Shown here: in pieces, positions 1 to 5,682 of the stretch | How the letters are laid out: every line of letters starts with the position of its first letter | Numbering within the stretch: the stretch's first letter is position 1 | NCBI GenBank assembly: GCA_937911965.1 | Contig: CALDPL010000529.1 | Location: 1 to 5,682, forward strand | Direction: 5' to 3' | DNA from: an uncultured Allomuricauda sp. | Lineage (GTDB): Bacteria > Bacteroidota > Bacteroidia > Flavobacteriales > Flavobacteriaceae | Length of the DNA stretch: 5,682 nucleotides | Made by a program: the position numbers and the translations under genes | Notes under the pieces: model-generated | Seen by the model: the letters and a program-made list of their open reading frames with translations, nothing else | What the model was told of the DNA's origin: nothing | Databases searched by the model: none

Positions 1-871
1 CATTCCCAATATCCTCCGAGGCCAGGATGATCAGTCTACGTGCGATGAACTTCAAGTCCTCGCCCCCTTCGATCATTCGGGCCAACCAGTATACCGCAGC
101 ATTCGGATCACTGCCCCTGATCGATTTGATCAGGGCGGAAATGATGTCATAATGCTGCTCCCCGGCCTTGTCGTATAGGACGGTGTTCTGTTGGACCTTG
201 GCCAGGACCATGGCATCCGTGACCGTGATTTTATCCCCTGGCTGTGAATTGACGATCAATTCGAAGATATTGAGCAGTTTTCGTCCATCCCCCCCGGAAA
301 GCCGTAGTAGGGCCTCGGTTTCCTTGAGCTCAATTTTTTTGGTCCGCATGATGGTGTCCTTTTGGATGGCCCGCTGAAGAAGTGCGATCAGGTCTTCCTT
401 GCCAAAGGAGTTCAGGATATAGACCTGACATCGGGACAAAAGGGCAGGAATCACCTCAAAGCTGGGATTTTCCGTAGTGGCCCCGATCAGGGTGACCCAT
501 CCCTTTTCCACCGCCCCCAACAGGGAATCCTGTTGGGATTTGCTGAATCGATGGATTTCATCAATAAAGAGTATCGGGTTCTTTGTGGTAAAGAGTCCTC
601 CGCTCTGTTTGGCCTTTTCAATGACCTCCCGTACTTCCTTGACCCCACTGTTTATGGCACTCAGGGTATAAAAGGGTCTTTGGCTCTCCTGGGCAATGAT
701 TTGGGCCAGAGTGGTCTTTCCGGTCCCGGGGGGACCCCACAACAGCAGGGAAGGGATGGTCCCCATTTTGATCTGCTGGGTCAAGGCACCCCCTTCACCC
801 ACCAAATGCCGCTGGCTGATATACTCCTCCAGGGACTTGGGCCGTATCCGTTCTGCCAAAGGTTCGTTCAT
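1..871 (-). CDS. rarA: Replication-associated recombination protein A (RarA/MgsA, AAA+ ATPase), 3' end outside window
   Basis: RarA is a cytoplasmic AAA+ ATPase, related to clamp-loader subunits and RuvB, that acts at stalled replication forks and single-stranded DNA ends. I translated the reverse strand from the ATG at 869-871 and obtained 290 uninterrupted codons. The Walker A motif GPPGTGKTT is at residues 46-54, Walker [10 protein letters not shown] at 101-109, sensor 1 GATTENPSF at 130-138, and the LLSRC arginine-finger region at 144-148. [10 protein letters not shown] sensor-2-like segment follows at 193-201, then the start of the C-terminal region ([18 protein letters not shown]). The family is usually about 425 residues, so roughly the last third lies beyond base 1. 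The start is supported by the typical family N-terminus [11 protein letters not shown]. No Shine-Dalgarno sequence is visible, as is usual in Bacteroidota. It is transcribed divergently from the rhomboid gene. Identification is very secure. Confidence 0.96.
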   Translation of the reverse strand, partial: MNEPLAERIRPKSLEEYISQRHLVGEGGALTQQIKMGTIPSLLLWGPPGTGKTTLAQIIAQESQRPFYTLSAINSGVKEVREVIEKAKQSGGLFTTKNPILFIDEIHRFSKSQQDSLLGAVEKGWVTLIGATTENPSFEVIPALLSRCQVYILNSFGKEDLIALLQRAIQKDTIMRTKKIELKETEALLRLSGGDGRKLLNIFELIVNSQPGDKITVTDAMVLAKVQQNTVLYDKAGEQHYDIISALIKSIRGSDPNAAVYWLARMIEGGEDLKFIARRLIILASEDIGN

Positions 872-991
872 GGGGGTAAAAATAAGACAATTTTGGAGGT
901 GTTTCGGCTAAGGGAACCGGGGATTGGATCGGGGAACATGACAATTTGTGTACCTTAATGCCTGTGGTAACATTATTGTACCGATTCGATC
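872..991. other. Divergent intergenic region between rarA and the rhomboid gene
   Basis: This 120-bp gap lies between two genes that read away from each other, so it should carry both promoters. I found no convincing Bacteroidota-type promoter (TTG about 19 bp before TAnnTTTG) on either strand. The nearest plus-strand candidate is TACCTTAA at 951-958. The 8-mer GACAATTT occurs twice as a direct repeat, at 886-893 and 940-947, which may be chance. No RNA gene or ORF is evident. Confidence 0.5.
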
Positions 992-1729
992 ATGGATTCA
1001 AACCATTCCCATAGCATGTCCCAATGGGTCCTACTGGCCCCCTTGTTTGCGGTGCTGTCCATTTGGACCGTGTTTTGGGCGGAGTTGCGCCTGGGCGTGA
1101 ACCTGAACCACCTCGGGATATACCCCAGGACCCTGGGTGGCCTGAAAGGAATTGTCTTCAGCCCCTTTATCCACGGTTCCGTGGAACATTTGTACAACAA
1201 CACCATCCCCTTGGCCGTATTGATTTCATTTTTGTTTCATTTCTATGGTGAAAAGGCCCTTAAAGTACTTCTGTGGGGGGTGTTGGTCTCAGGAATGCTC
1301 ACATGGTCCATCGGCAGGCCTTCCCACCATATTGGGGCCAGCGGGATCATCTATGTCTTGGCCAGTTTCATATTCTTTAAGGGCATATTCGCCAAACATT
1401 ACCGGTTGGTGGCCCTTTCTCTGGTGGTGGTTTTCATTTATGGGAGCATGATTTGGTATATTTTCCCCATAGAGGAGGATATTTCATGGGAAGGACATCT
1501 GGCAGGTTTTATCACGGGATTGTTTCTGGCATTGGCCGTCAAGATCAAAATCCCCCCTGAACGAAAATATGAATGGGAAAGGGAAGATTACGACGAGGCC
1601 AAGGACCCGTTCCTCAAGCACTTTGACGAAAACGGCAATTTTATTGAGAATCCCAAAGGACCCCAAGACAATGATGTTGTGGAAATCAGATACCACTATC
1701 GGAAGGATGCCGAGGATAAAAGGGAATGA
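992..1729 (+). CDS. Rhomboid family intramembrane serine protease
   Basis: Rhomboid proteases cleave transmembrane substrates within the inner membrane using a Ser-His dyad. This 245-residue protein has the family landmarks: the HLYNN motif at residues 66-70 after the loop following the first helix, the catalytic-serine motif GASG at 115-118 (nucleophile S117), and the catalytic histidine in WEGHLAG (H169). Hydrophobic segments lie at about 11-30, 71-85, 90-106, 114-131, 137-157 and 170-185, fitting a six-helix rhomboid core. The last 60 residues form a charged, hydrophilic tail (about 186-245) that contains KHFDENGNFIENP and is probably cytoplasmic. I chose the first ATG at 992; M9 (1016) is an alternative, and neither has a Shine-Dalgarno sequence. 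The stop lies 24 bp from the convergent rlmB stop. The natural substrate cannot be told from sequence. The class is secure because both catalytic residues are in context. Confidence 0.94.
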   Translation: MDSNHSHSMSQWVLLAPLFAVLSIWTVFWAELRLGVNLNHLGIYPRTLGGLKGIVFSPFIHGSVEHLYNNTIPLAVLISFLFHFYGEKALKVLLWGVLVSGMLTWSIGRPSHHIGASGIIYVLASFIFFKGIFAKHYRLVALSLVVVFIYGSMIWYIFPIEEDISWEGHLAGFITGLFLALAVKIKIPPERKYEWEREDYDEAKDPFLKHFDENGNFIENPKGPQDNDVVEIRYHYRKDAEDKRE

Positions 1730-1738
1730 ATCCGTCGT

Positions 1739-1750
1739 TTCCAATTGGAA
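1739..1750. repeat. 12-bp perfect palindrome between convergent stop codons
   Basis: TTCCAATTGGAA is a perfect palindrome inside the 24-bp gap separating the rhomboid stop (1727-1729) from the rlmB stop (1754-1756). It has no loop and no T-run on either side, so it is not a canonical intrinsic terminator. It could be a weak bidirectional transcript-end structure, a protein site, or chance. Confidence 0.35.
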
Positions 1751-1753
1751 TGC

Positions 1754-2494
1754 CTAGGATTGGCTTCGCTGTCGTACCACCTCATACAGAAATACCCCGC
1801 AGGCCACCGAGACATTCAAAGATCCGATACTTCCCAAAAGGGGCAGTTTGGCCCTATGGTCCACAATTTGAAGGATGGAAGGGGAAATGCCCTTGTCCTC
1901 CGATCCCATGATCAAGGCGGTGGGTCGATTGAAATCCACCCTATAGAGATCATCCTCGGCTTTTTCACTGGCAGCGGTGATGGCAATTCCCGAGGACTGT
2001 AAATAGTAGATGGCATCCTTGAGATGGTCCACCTTGGCAATGGGGACCTTAAAGGCCGCCCCGGCAGAGGTCTTGACCGTATCTTCCGTTATGGGGGCCG
2101 CCCCGGTCTTTGGAACGATGATGGCATGTACCCCGCAACATTCGGCCGTACGGATGATGGCCCCAAAATTTCGCACATCCGAAACCTGGTCCAAGAGCAG
2201 GAACAAGGGAAGTTTTTCCCGGGCGATGACCGCTTCGGCCAACTCTTCGAACTTGTGAAATGAAACGGGAGAAATTTGGGCGACCGCACCTTGGTGGTTG
2301 CCCTTGACCAAACGGTTCAGCTTCTCCACGGGAACATAGGACATGCTTGCCCCATGTTTTTGGGCAATGGATTCCAACTCCTTGAAAAGCTCCCCCTTGA
2401 GGCCTTTTTGAAGGTAAATTCTATTGATCGGTTGATTGGACTCCAAGGCCTCCATGACCGCCCTTATGCCATACACGATATGGTTTTCTTTCAT
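1754..2494 (-). CDS. rlmB: 23S rRNA (guanosine(2251)-2'-O)-methyltransferase RlmB (SpoU/TrmH family)
   Basis: RlmB uses S-adenosylmethionine to methylate the ribose of G2251 in the peptidyl-transferase P-loop of 23S rRNA. The 246-residue length matches the family. The N-terminal substrate-binding domain (about residues 5-78, beginning IVYGIRAVMEAL) precedes the SPOUT knot domain. Motif 1 is DQVSDVRNFGAIIRTAE (102-118, with N109 and R115), motif 2 is IMGSEDKGIS (195-204, with E199), and motif 3 is LPLLGSIGSLNVSVACG (217-233, with S225 and N227). These align one position off the E. coli catalytic and binding residues N108, R114, E198, S224 and N226, so the enzyme should be active. The start follows the exported-protein stop by 28 bp on the same strand, suggesting co-transcription. 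No Shine-Dalgarno sequence is present. A tRNA-acting TrmH-type relative is the main alternative, but the N-terminal domain and overall spacing favour RlmB. Confidence 0.95.
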   Translation of the reverse strand: MKENHIVYGIRAVMEALESNQPINRIYLQKGLKGELFKELESIAQKHGASMSYVPVEKLNRLVKGNHQGAVAQISPVSFHKFEELAEAVIAREKLPLFLLLDQVSDVRNFGAIIRTAECCGVHAIIVPKTGAAPITEDTVKTSAGAAFKVPIAKVDHLKDAIYYLQSSGIAITAASEKAEDDLYRVDFNRPTALIMGSEDKGISPSILQIVDHRAKLPLLGSIGSLNVSVACGVFLYEVVRQRSQS

Positions 2495-2505
2495 GGGGCC
2501 AAAGG

Positions 2506-2525
2506 TAGGGAAAAGTTGTTCCCTA
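2506..2525 (-). repeat. Small inverted repeat over the stop codon upstream of rlmB
   Basis: Arms TAGGGAA (2506-2512) and TTCCCTA (2519-2525) flank a 6-nt loop, so the minus-strand transcript could form a 7-bp hairpin that contains the stop codon of the exported-protein gene (2523-2525) and ends 11 nt before the rlmB start. There is no following U-tract, so termination is unlikely. It could affect translation of rlmB or mRNA stability, or be chance. Confidence 0.35.
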
Positions 2526-3245
2526 TTCCTTTGTTCCTTCCAAGCAAAATTCCACTAGGGAATCCAATTGGGAAGCTTGGTCAAAATCGATATTGCGGCT
2601 CTTGACAAATTCCTTGATCTGCTTTTTGAGATTGGGATAGGTCTTGGAAAATGCCCTCTCGTTCAAACTGTTGAACTTTTGGTACTTCCCATGGGCATCC
2701 TTAATGTGAAAGGCATTCCTGATCCGATATTCCTTATAGGATTTCTTATCGAAACTTGCCGTGTTGTCCCTGGAATTGTCAAAGAGGTATTTGGTGATTT
2801 CCTCCAGGACATAATCCGACTTGGAGGTCAATTGTTTGTAGTATCTGGCTGATTTGACCTGGGAATCAAAATCCTTTGGTCCCTTCTTTACGAAGGTGAC
2901 CGAAATGGGACTTACTTCATTGTTTTTAAATTCATTTATGGTGAATTTTTCCACCTTGTCAATTTCAACAATGACGGCTTTGGTTTTATCCGGCCCGTTA
3001 CTGACCAGCAATTGGTCCAATTCCAAATCGACCTGGAGCAATCCGTTGTTCGTCGCGTTCCCGTCGGTGAACATGATCCGCCCCATGCCCCAATCATTGA
3101 AATAATATTTTGAACCCTTTATGGAACTGTCGCCGCCGAGGAAACCTTCCCCTTGCAGGCCACCTCCCAAACTGATTTGATGTTGACCCAGGCTTATTTG
3201 GGCCAAGAGTATTACGGCTAAAAGCATCAATTTTCTGGCATTCAT
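2523..3245 (-). CDS. Hypothetical exported protein, 240 residues
   Basis: I do not recognise a named family. From the ATG at 3243-3245 the protein starts MNARKLMLLAVILLAQISLG, a clear Sec signal peptide: a positive N-terminus, a hydrophobic core, and likely cleavage after G20. No cysteine is near the cleavage point, so it is probably a soluble periplasmic or secreted protein. The mature part has GSKYYFNDWGMGRIMFTDG (44-62), then LLQVDLELDQLLV, a pattern I associate with short flavobacterial secreted proteins of unknown role. The C-terminal third (about 190-240) is charged and probably helical (KKQIKEFVKSRNIDF). The frame stays open up to 3350, but that extension would be read through the terminator hairpin and would bury the signal peptide, so I chose the internal start. 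It lies just upstream of rlmB on the same strand, probably in one transcript. Any functional link to RlmB is unproven; co-transcription may be incidental. Confidence 0.8.
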   Translation of the reverse strand: MNARKLMLLAVILLAQISLGQHQISLGGGLQGEGFLGGDSSIKGSKYYFNDWGMGRIMFTDGNATNNGLLQVDLELDQLLVSNGPDKTKAVIVEIDKVEKFTINEFKNNEVSPISVTFVKKGPKDFDSQVKSARYYKQLTSKSDYVLEEITKYLFDNSRDNTASFDKKSYKEYRIRNAFHIKDAHGKYQKFNSLNERAFSKTYPNLKKQIKEFVKSRNIDFDQASQLDSLVEFCLEGTKE

Positions 3246-3271
3246 TGATCTGAGTGATTTTTGGTTGTTCT

Positions 3272-3279
3272 TAAAGATA
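3272..3279 (-). promoter_or_regulatory. Possible -7 promoter element of the exported-protein/rlmB unit
   Basis: On the minus strand this reads TATCTTTA, one mismatch from the Bacteroidota -7 consensus TAnnTTTG, and lies 26 bp before the chosen ATG at 3245. No TTG-type -33 box is seen at the right distance, because that region is occupied by the terminator hairpin. The position just after the terminator fits a new transcription unit, but the motif is weak and AT-rich sequence gives such matches by chance. Confidence 0.22.
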
Positions 3280-3309
3280 AAAAAAGGAGGGCGATCGCCC
3301 TCCTTTTTA
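3279..3309 (-). terminator. Rho-independent terminator of the susC-susD operon
   Basis: The core GGAGGGCGATCGCCCTCC (3286-3303) is a perfect GC-rich palindrome flanked by seven A (3279-3285) and five T (3304-3308). In the minus-strand transcript this gives a strong hairpin with a 4-nt GAUC loop or shorter, followed by a run of U. It lies 26 bp past the SusD-like stop codon at 3335, as expected for the operon's terminator. The A-run and T-run are almost symmetrical, so it could also stop plus-strand (antisense) transcription. Confidence 0.88.
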
Positions 3310-3334
3310 ACATTTTGCCTTAGTGGAAAAAGGA

Positions 3335-4783
3335 TTATTGCGCCCACCACAACACGGTGTCCAGGTTGTCCGGACCCTGTACGGCTATGGCAGCGTTATA
3401 ATTTTCTTCGTTACTGGCATTTGCATTTGTTCCATATCCCTGCCTTTGGGGTATTCCCGTACCGTTCAATGCGGTTGCCGGAGCGGTCAAGGCCGGGGCG
3501 TCGTCCCCAAACCTTCTCCATTCCGCCCAAGCCTCATAGCCTTGCAGGTAGAGGGCCACGTATTTCTCATAGGCAATACTGGCGGTATTGACATAAGGGT
3601 TGGCCGCTATATAGGGTGCGATATCGGCGGAATCCACTCCCCATTGTTCCATGGAGGCCCTAATGCCCTCTTCATAGAAAGTGGCCGCAGAGCCGGAGAT
3701 CCAACCCAATTCCACAGCCTCTGCCTTTGCAAAGGCCACTTGGGCATAGGTATAGAAATACCCAGGGGCAGTAGGGTTGTGGATCACATCCAGGGTAATG
3801 AAGGAATAATCCGGGGTATTCCCGTTTTCGACCCCGTAAGGCGCCCCCACATAGGTCAATGTGCTCTCGGCAGGTTCTGCGTATTTTTCGAGCCGTGGAT
3901 CCTCAGGGTCCGTATCGGTCCCGCTACCGATCAATCTTTCGACGAAGGTATCGCTCAGGAGATAATCCTTACGGAAACTCGGGGCCAAAAAGCGGTCTTC
4001 CCAAGGGTTATCATTGTTCTCGTCGGCCAAAAAGGAATAATAGAGATTATCCGCATTTGAACTTATCGCTCCCGGCAAGGCCTCATTGAATTTGGTGGCA
4101 GCGTAACCGCCGGCTGCAGGAAATCTCCTGGAGAGCCTCAAGGCCATGTTCATTTTAAGAGTGTTTGCAAACTCTCTCCATCGAGACATATCCCCACCCA
4201 AAATGATGTCTCCAGTGGGACCCGGTTGTCCAATTTCAATCATGGCAAGGGCTTCATCAATGGTGTTGAACAGTCCGTCATAGATGACTTCCTGAGTATC
4301 ATAGACCGCAAAAATGTTGTCCACACCCTGAAGGGCCTCCGTATAGGGCAGCATGCCCCAACGATCGGTCATCAATTGATAGGTGTAGGCAGTGAGTATC
4401 TTGGACACTGCAATCTGATTGTTGTTCGACCCGTTTGCCTGTGCGGAGACGCTGGTATTTGGATCTAAATTGAGCTCTTCAATCCTTTGAAATACCACAA
4501 GGATGCTCGTATAGAGTGCACTATAGTCAAAATTGACCGTGGCGTATTGGGATTCCTCGGGATACTGCCCACTGCTCAAATATTGAACATAATGGTTCGT
4601 GGTCGTGGTGGTCAAATACCCACTCATGGCCTTTTGGGCACTGGTCATCAAAGCGGCCGTCGAAGGATTGCTCGGGTTGTTGGGGTCGATGTTCATATCC
4701 CCAAAATCCACGTTTTCACATGAAAAAAGGACAATCGACAGCATTGTCAACGCTAAGTGTTTTATATTTTTTCGTTTCATCAT
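3335..4783 (-). CDS. SusD/RagB-family nutrient-binding outer-membrane lipoprotein
   Basis: SusD-like proteins are surface lipoproteins that form a lid over a SusC-type TonB-dependent transporter and help capture the ligand. This 482-residue protein begins with a lipoprotein signal: basic MMKRKNIKH, a hydrophobic stretch, then the lipobox LFSC with the lipidated cysteine at residue 22, followed by acidic residues (ENVDFGD). The segment DMNIDPNNPSNPS (29-41) and the SAQKAMSGYL helix that follows are typical of the SusD-like_2 branch, as is the WWAQ carboxy terminus. A glycine/asparagine-rich loop and TPR-like helices occupy the middle. The length is complete for the family and the frame is intact. 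The start is the first of two adjacent ATGs (4783 or 4780). It is 9 bp downstream of the SusC-like stop, so the two are co-transcribed. The ligand (glycan, peptide or other) cannot be inferred because no degradative enzyme is visible nearby. Confidence 0.96.
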   Translation of the reverse strand: MMKRKNIKHLALTMLSIVLFSCENVDFGDMNIDPNNPSNPSTAALMTSAQKAMSGYLTTTTTNHYVQYLSSGQYPEESQYATVNFDYSALYTSILVVFQRIEELNLDPNTSVSAQANGSNNNQIAVSKILTAYTYQLMTDRWGMLPYTEALQGVDNIFAVYDTQEVIYDGLFNTIDEALAMIEIGQPGPTGDIILGGDMSRWREFANTLKMNMALRLSRRFPAAGGYAATKFNEALPGAISSNADNLYYSFLADENNDNPWEDRFLAPSFRKDYLLSDTFVERLIGSGTDTDPEDPRLEKYAEPAESTLTYVGAPYGVENGNTPDYSFITLDVIHNPTAPGYFYTYAQVAFAKAEAVELGWISGSAATFYEEGIRASMEQWGVDSADIAPYIAANPYVNTASIAYEKYVALYLQGYEAWAEWRRFGDDAPALTAPATALNGTGIPQRQGYGTNANASNEENYNAAIAVQGPDNLDTVLWWAQ

Positions 4784-4792
4784 GATTTGCTT

Positions 4793-5521
4793 TTAGAAAG
4801 TTAAGCTAAGGTTTAGGCCCACGGTTCTGGCTGGTGGCAATTGCCCTCCTTCTATAAATTTATAATTGTTGGCACCGGCACTCCATCCAATGTTCTCCAA
4901 CTCGGAAGGGTCGACAAAGTTCAATTCAGAGTCAATGAGCCAAAGGTTGTTGGCATAGAGGGCTATATTGGCCGCGGAGAATGGGGTCTGGTCCAAGAAT
5001 TTTTTGGGTAAATTATATCCCAACCTCAAGGTCCTCAATTTAACATAGGTGGCATCGTGAAGGAAAAATTCCGATAGCCCGAACATCCTTCCATAATATT
5101 GGGAGGGAGTTACATAATAGGCTGCGGGACTTCCCGTGGTGCCATCAACCCCTTCGATCAGGATACCTCCCGAATCGGCTCCGGCCGTAGCCGCCGGTAC
5201 AGCAATTCCACTGATGATTCCGGTACCGGTAAGGGGATCCCTTTTCGGGTTGCCCAGGGCATTGTCCCCTACCGATTCTATGCCCAAACCTGAATAGTTG
5301 ATGAACATGTCGGTCACGGAGAAGTACTGACCCCCGGTTTGGAAGTCAAATCCGAGGAAAAGTTCAAAATCCTTGTATACCATAGTACTGGTGAAACCTC
5401 CGGTAACATCGGGAAGGACATTGCCCAAAAATTCATTGCTGTCAAATAGGATGTTCCCTGATGGGGAGAGCAATAGGTTGCCGGCCTCGTCCCTTTGGGC
5501 CTTTCTTCCATAAAGGGCACC
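4793..5521 (-). CDS. SusC/RagA-family TonB-dependent outer-membrane transporter, C-terminal part only
   Basis: SusC-like proteins are about 1000-residue TonB-dependent beta-barrels that move nutrients across the outer membrane using energy from TonB-ExbBD. Here only the last 242 or so residues are present, from GALYGRKAQRDEAGN to the end. Recognisable parts are the inter-strand segment with LLLSPSGNILFDS, the GNVLPDVTGGFTSTMVYKDF strand, HDATYVKLRTLRLGYNLPKKF, the ALYANNLWLIDSELNFVDPSE segment that corresponds to the common GRNLW...DPE motif, and the C-terminal barrel-assembly signal RTVGLNLSLTF ending in Phe. The plug and CarboxypepD-like N-terminal domains are missing because the coding frame breaks into foreign GC-rich DNA at about 5515-5537. 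The open frame continues to an ATG at 5623, but those first 33 or so residues are antisense to a MetI fragment and are not SusC sequence. It lies directly upstream of the SusD-like partner. Confidence 0.93.
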   Translation of the reverse strand, partial: GALYGRKAQRDEAGNLLLSPSGNILFDSNEFLGNVLPDVTGGFTSTMVYKDFELFLGFDFQTGGQYFSVTDMFINYSGLGIESVGDNALGNPKRDPLTGTGIISGIAVPAATAGADSGGILIEGVDGTTGSPAAYYVTPSQYYGRMFGLSEFFLHDATYVKLRTLRLGYNLPKKFLDQTPFSAANIALYANNLWLIDSELNFVDPSELENIGWSAGANNYKFIEGGQLPPARTVGLNLSLTF

Positions 5522-5537
5522 CCATTCCTCGCCTTCA
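5515..5537. other. Chimeric junction: flavobacterial DNA to high-GC DNA
   Basis: Left of this point the minus strand reads SusC-like protein with mixed third codon positions. Right of it the plus strand reads MetI-like protein with almost only G or C in third positions. Neither gene has its own end here. The exact base cannot be placed, since the few codons around 5522-5536 could belong to either side. No transposase, inverted repeat, target duplication or attachment site is visible. The most likely cause is an assembly or library chimera or a contaminating read. Confidence 0.85.
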
Positions 5538-5682
5538 CGTTCCTGGTGATCGCCGTGATCGACATGTCCGCGATCGTCGGCATCGTCGGCGCCGGCGGGC
5601 TCGGTGACTTCGCGATCCGGCACGGCTACCAGCGCTTCAACTGGGAGGTCACGTTCGTGGCCGTCGCGGTCATCATCGTGAT
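5525..5682 (+). CDS. metI: Methionine ABC transporter permease MetI, internal fragment, from a high-GC organism
   Basis: MetI is the inner-membrane permease of the MetNIQ importer, which takes up D- and L-methionine. The plus strand is open for 52 codons: a membrane helix FLAFTFLVIAVIDMSAIVG, then GAGGLGDFAIRHGYQRF (fragment residues 22-38), then the start of another helix VTFVAVAVIIV. The SA-x-x-G-x-x-GAGGLG and GYQRF pattern is the conserved C-terminal region of MetI proteins (compare SAMGGAVGAGGLG in E. coli). It corresponds roughly to the last third of a permease of about 220 residues. There is no start codon or stop: it is cut by the junction on the left and by the window end on the right. 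Over 5531-5680, 49 of 50 codons end in G or C, unlike all other genes here and typical of actinobacteria. It has no relation to the adjacent SusC gene. Confidence 0.85.

Noticed and set aside
877..884. TATTTTTA on the minus strand as a -7 box for rarA
   Set aside because: It is only 5 bp from the rarA start codon and has no -33 partner, and an A/T run gives such matches easily.
362..958. 198-codon open frame on the plus strand opposite rarA
   Set aside because: It is antisense to a fully conserved RarA frame, and the peptide shows no domain or membrane pattern.
924..958. Possible promoter for the rhomboid gene: TTG at 924-926 with TACCTTAA at 951-958
   Set aside because: The -7 box matches poorly and the 24-bp spacing exceeds the usual Bacteroidota range, so it is not better than chance.
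3246..3350. N-terminal extension of the exported-protein frame up to an ATG at 3350
   Set aside because: It would be translated through the terminator hairpin, overlap the SusD-like gene end, and place the clear signal peptide 35 residues inside the protein.
3323..4060. 245-codon open frame on the plus strand opposite the SusD-like gene
   Set aside because: It is a shadow of the conserved SusD frame, runs across the gene's 3' end, and has no recognisable family feature.
5572..5592. Tandem repeat ATCGTCGGC in the GC-rich end
   Set aside because: It encodes Ile-Val-Gly twice within the conserved MetI segment and is explained by the protein and its codon bias.
1..5682. CRISPR array, tRNA/rRNA genes, insertion sequence, toxin-antitoxin or phage-defence genes
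   Set aside because: No regularly spaced repeats, clover-leaf sequences, transposase frames or defence-type proteins were seen on either strand.

Overview
Most of this window (about 1-5521) is an ordinary chromosomal segment of a marine-type Flavobacteriaceae bacterium (Bacteroidota). The indications are a SusC/SusD-type outer-membrane pair, starts without Shine-Dalgarno sequences, mid-40s GC by eye, and a rhomboid protease and secreted protein of flavobacterial type. A Muricauda/Allomuricauda-like genus would fit, but the genus cannot be fixed from sequence alone.

Layout. Positions 1-871 (minus) hold the first 290 codons of rarA, an AAA+ ATPase of stalled-fork maintenance; its 3' end lies outside the window. 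A 120-bp divergent intergenic region follows. Positions 992-1729 (plus) encode a rhomboid intramembrane serine protease. It converges on rlmB (1754-2494, minus), the 23S rRNA Gm2251 methyltransferase. Immediately upstream of rlmB on the same strand is an unrecognised 240-residue exported protein (2523-3245), probably co-transcribed with rlmB. A strong intrinsic terminator (3279-3309) separates it from the SusD-like lipoprotein gene (3335-4783). Only 9 bp further upstream is the C-terminal quarter of its SusC-like TonB-dependent transporter (4793 to about 5521). susC and susD form one minus-strand operon that imports an unidentified nutrient across the outer membrane.

The striking feature is the right end. 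At about 5515-5537 the SusC reading frame changes abruptly into very GC-rich DNA. On the plus strand this DNA encodes, without interruption, a piece of MetI, the methionine ABC-transporter permease, with codon use typical of a high-GC Gram-positive (actinobacterial) genome. The SusC gene loses its N-terminal three quarters, and the MetI fragment lacks its own start and end. This looks like a chimeric junction (misassembly, library chimera or contamination) rather than a natural fusion. It also gives the SusC remnant a false ATG at 5623. Apart from this I see no sign of a novel system: the rest is housekeeping genes plus a standard nutrient-uptake locus.
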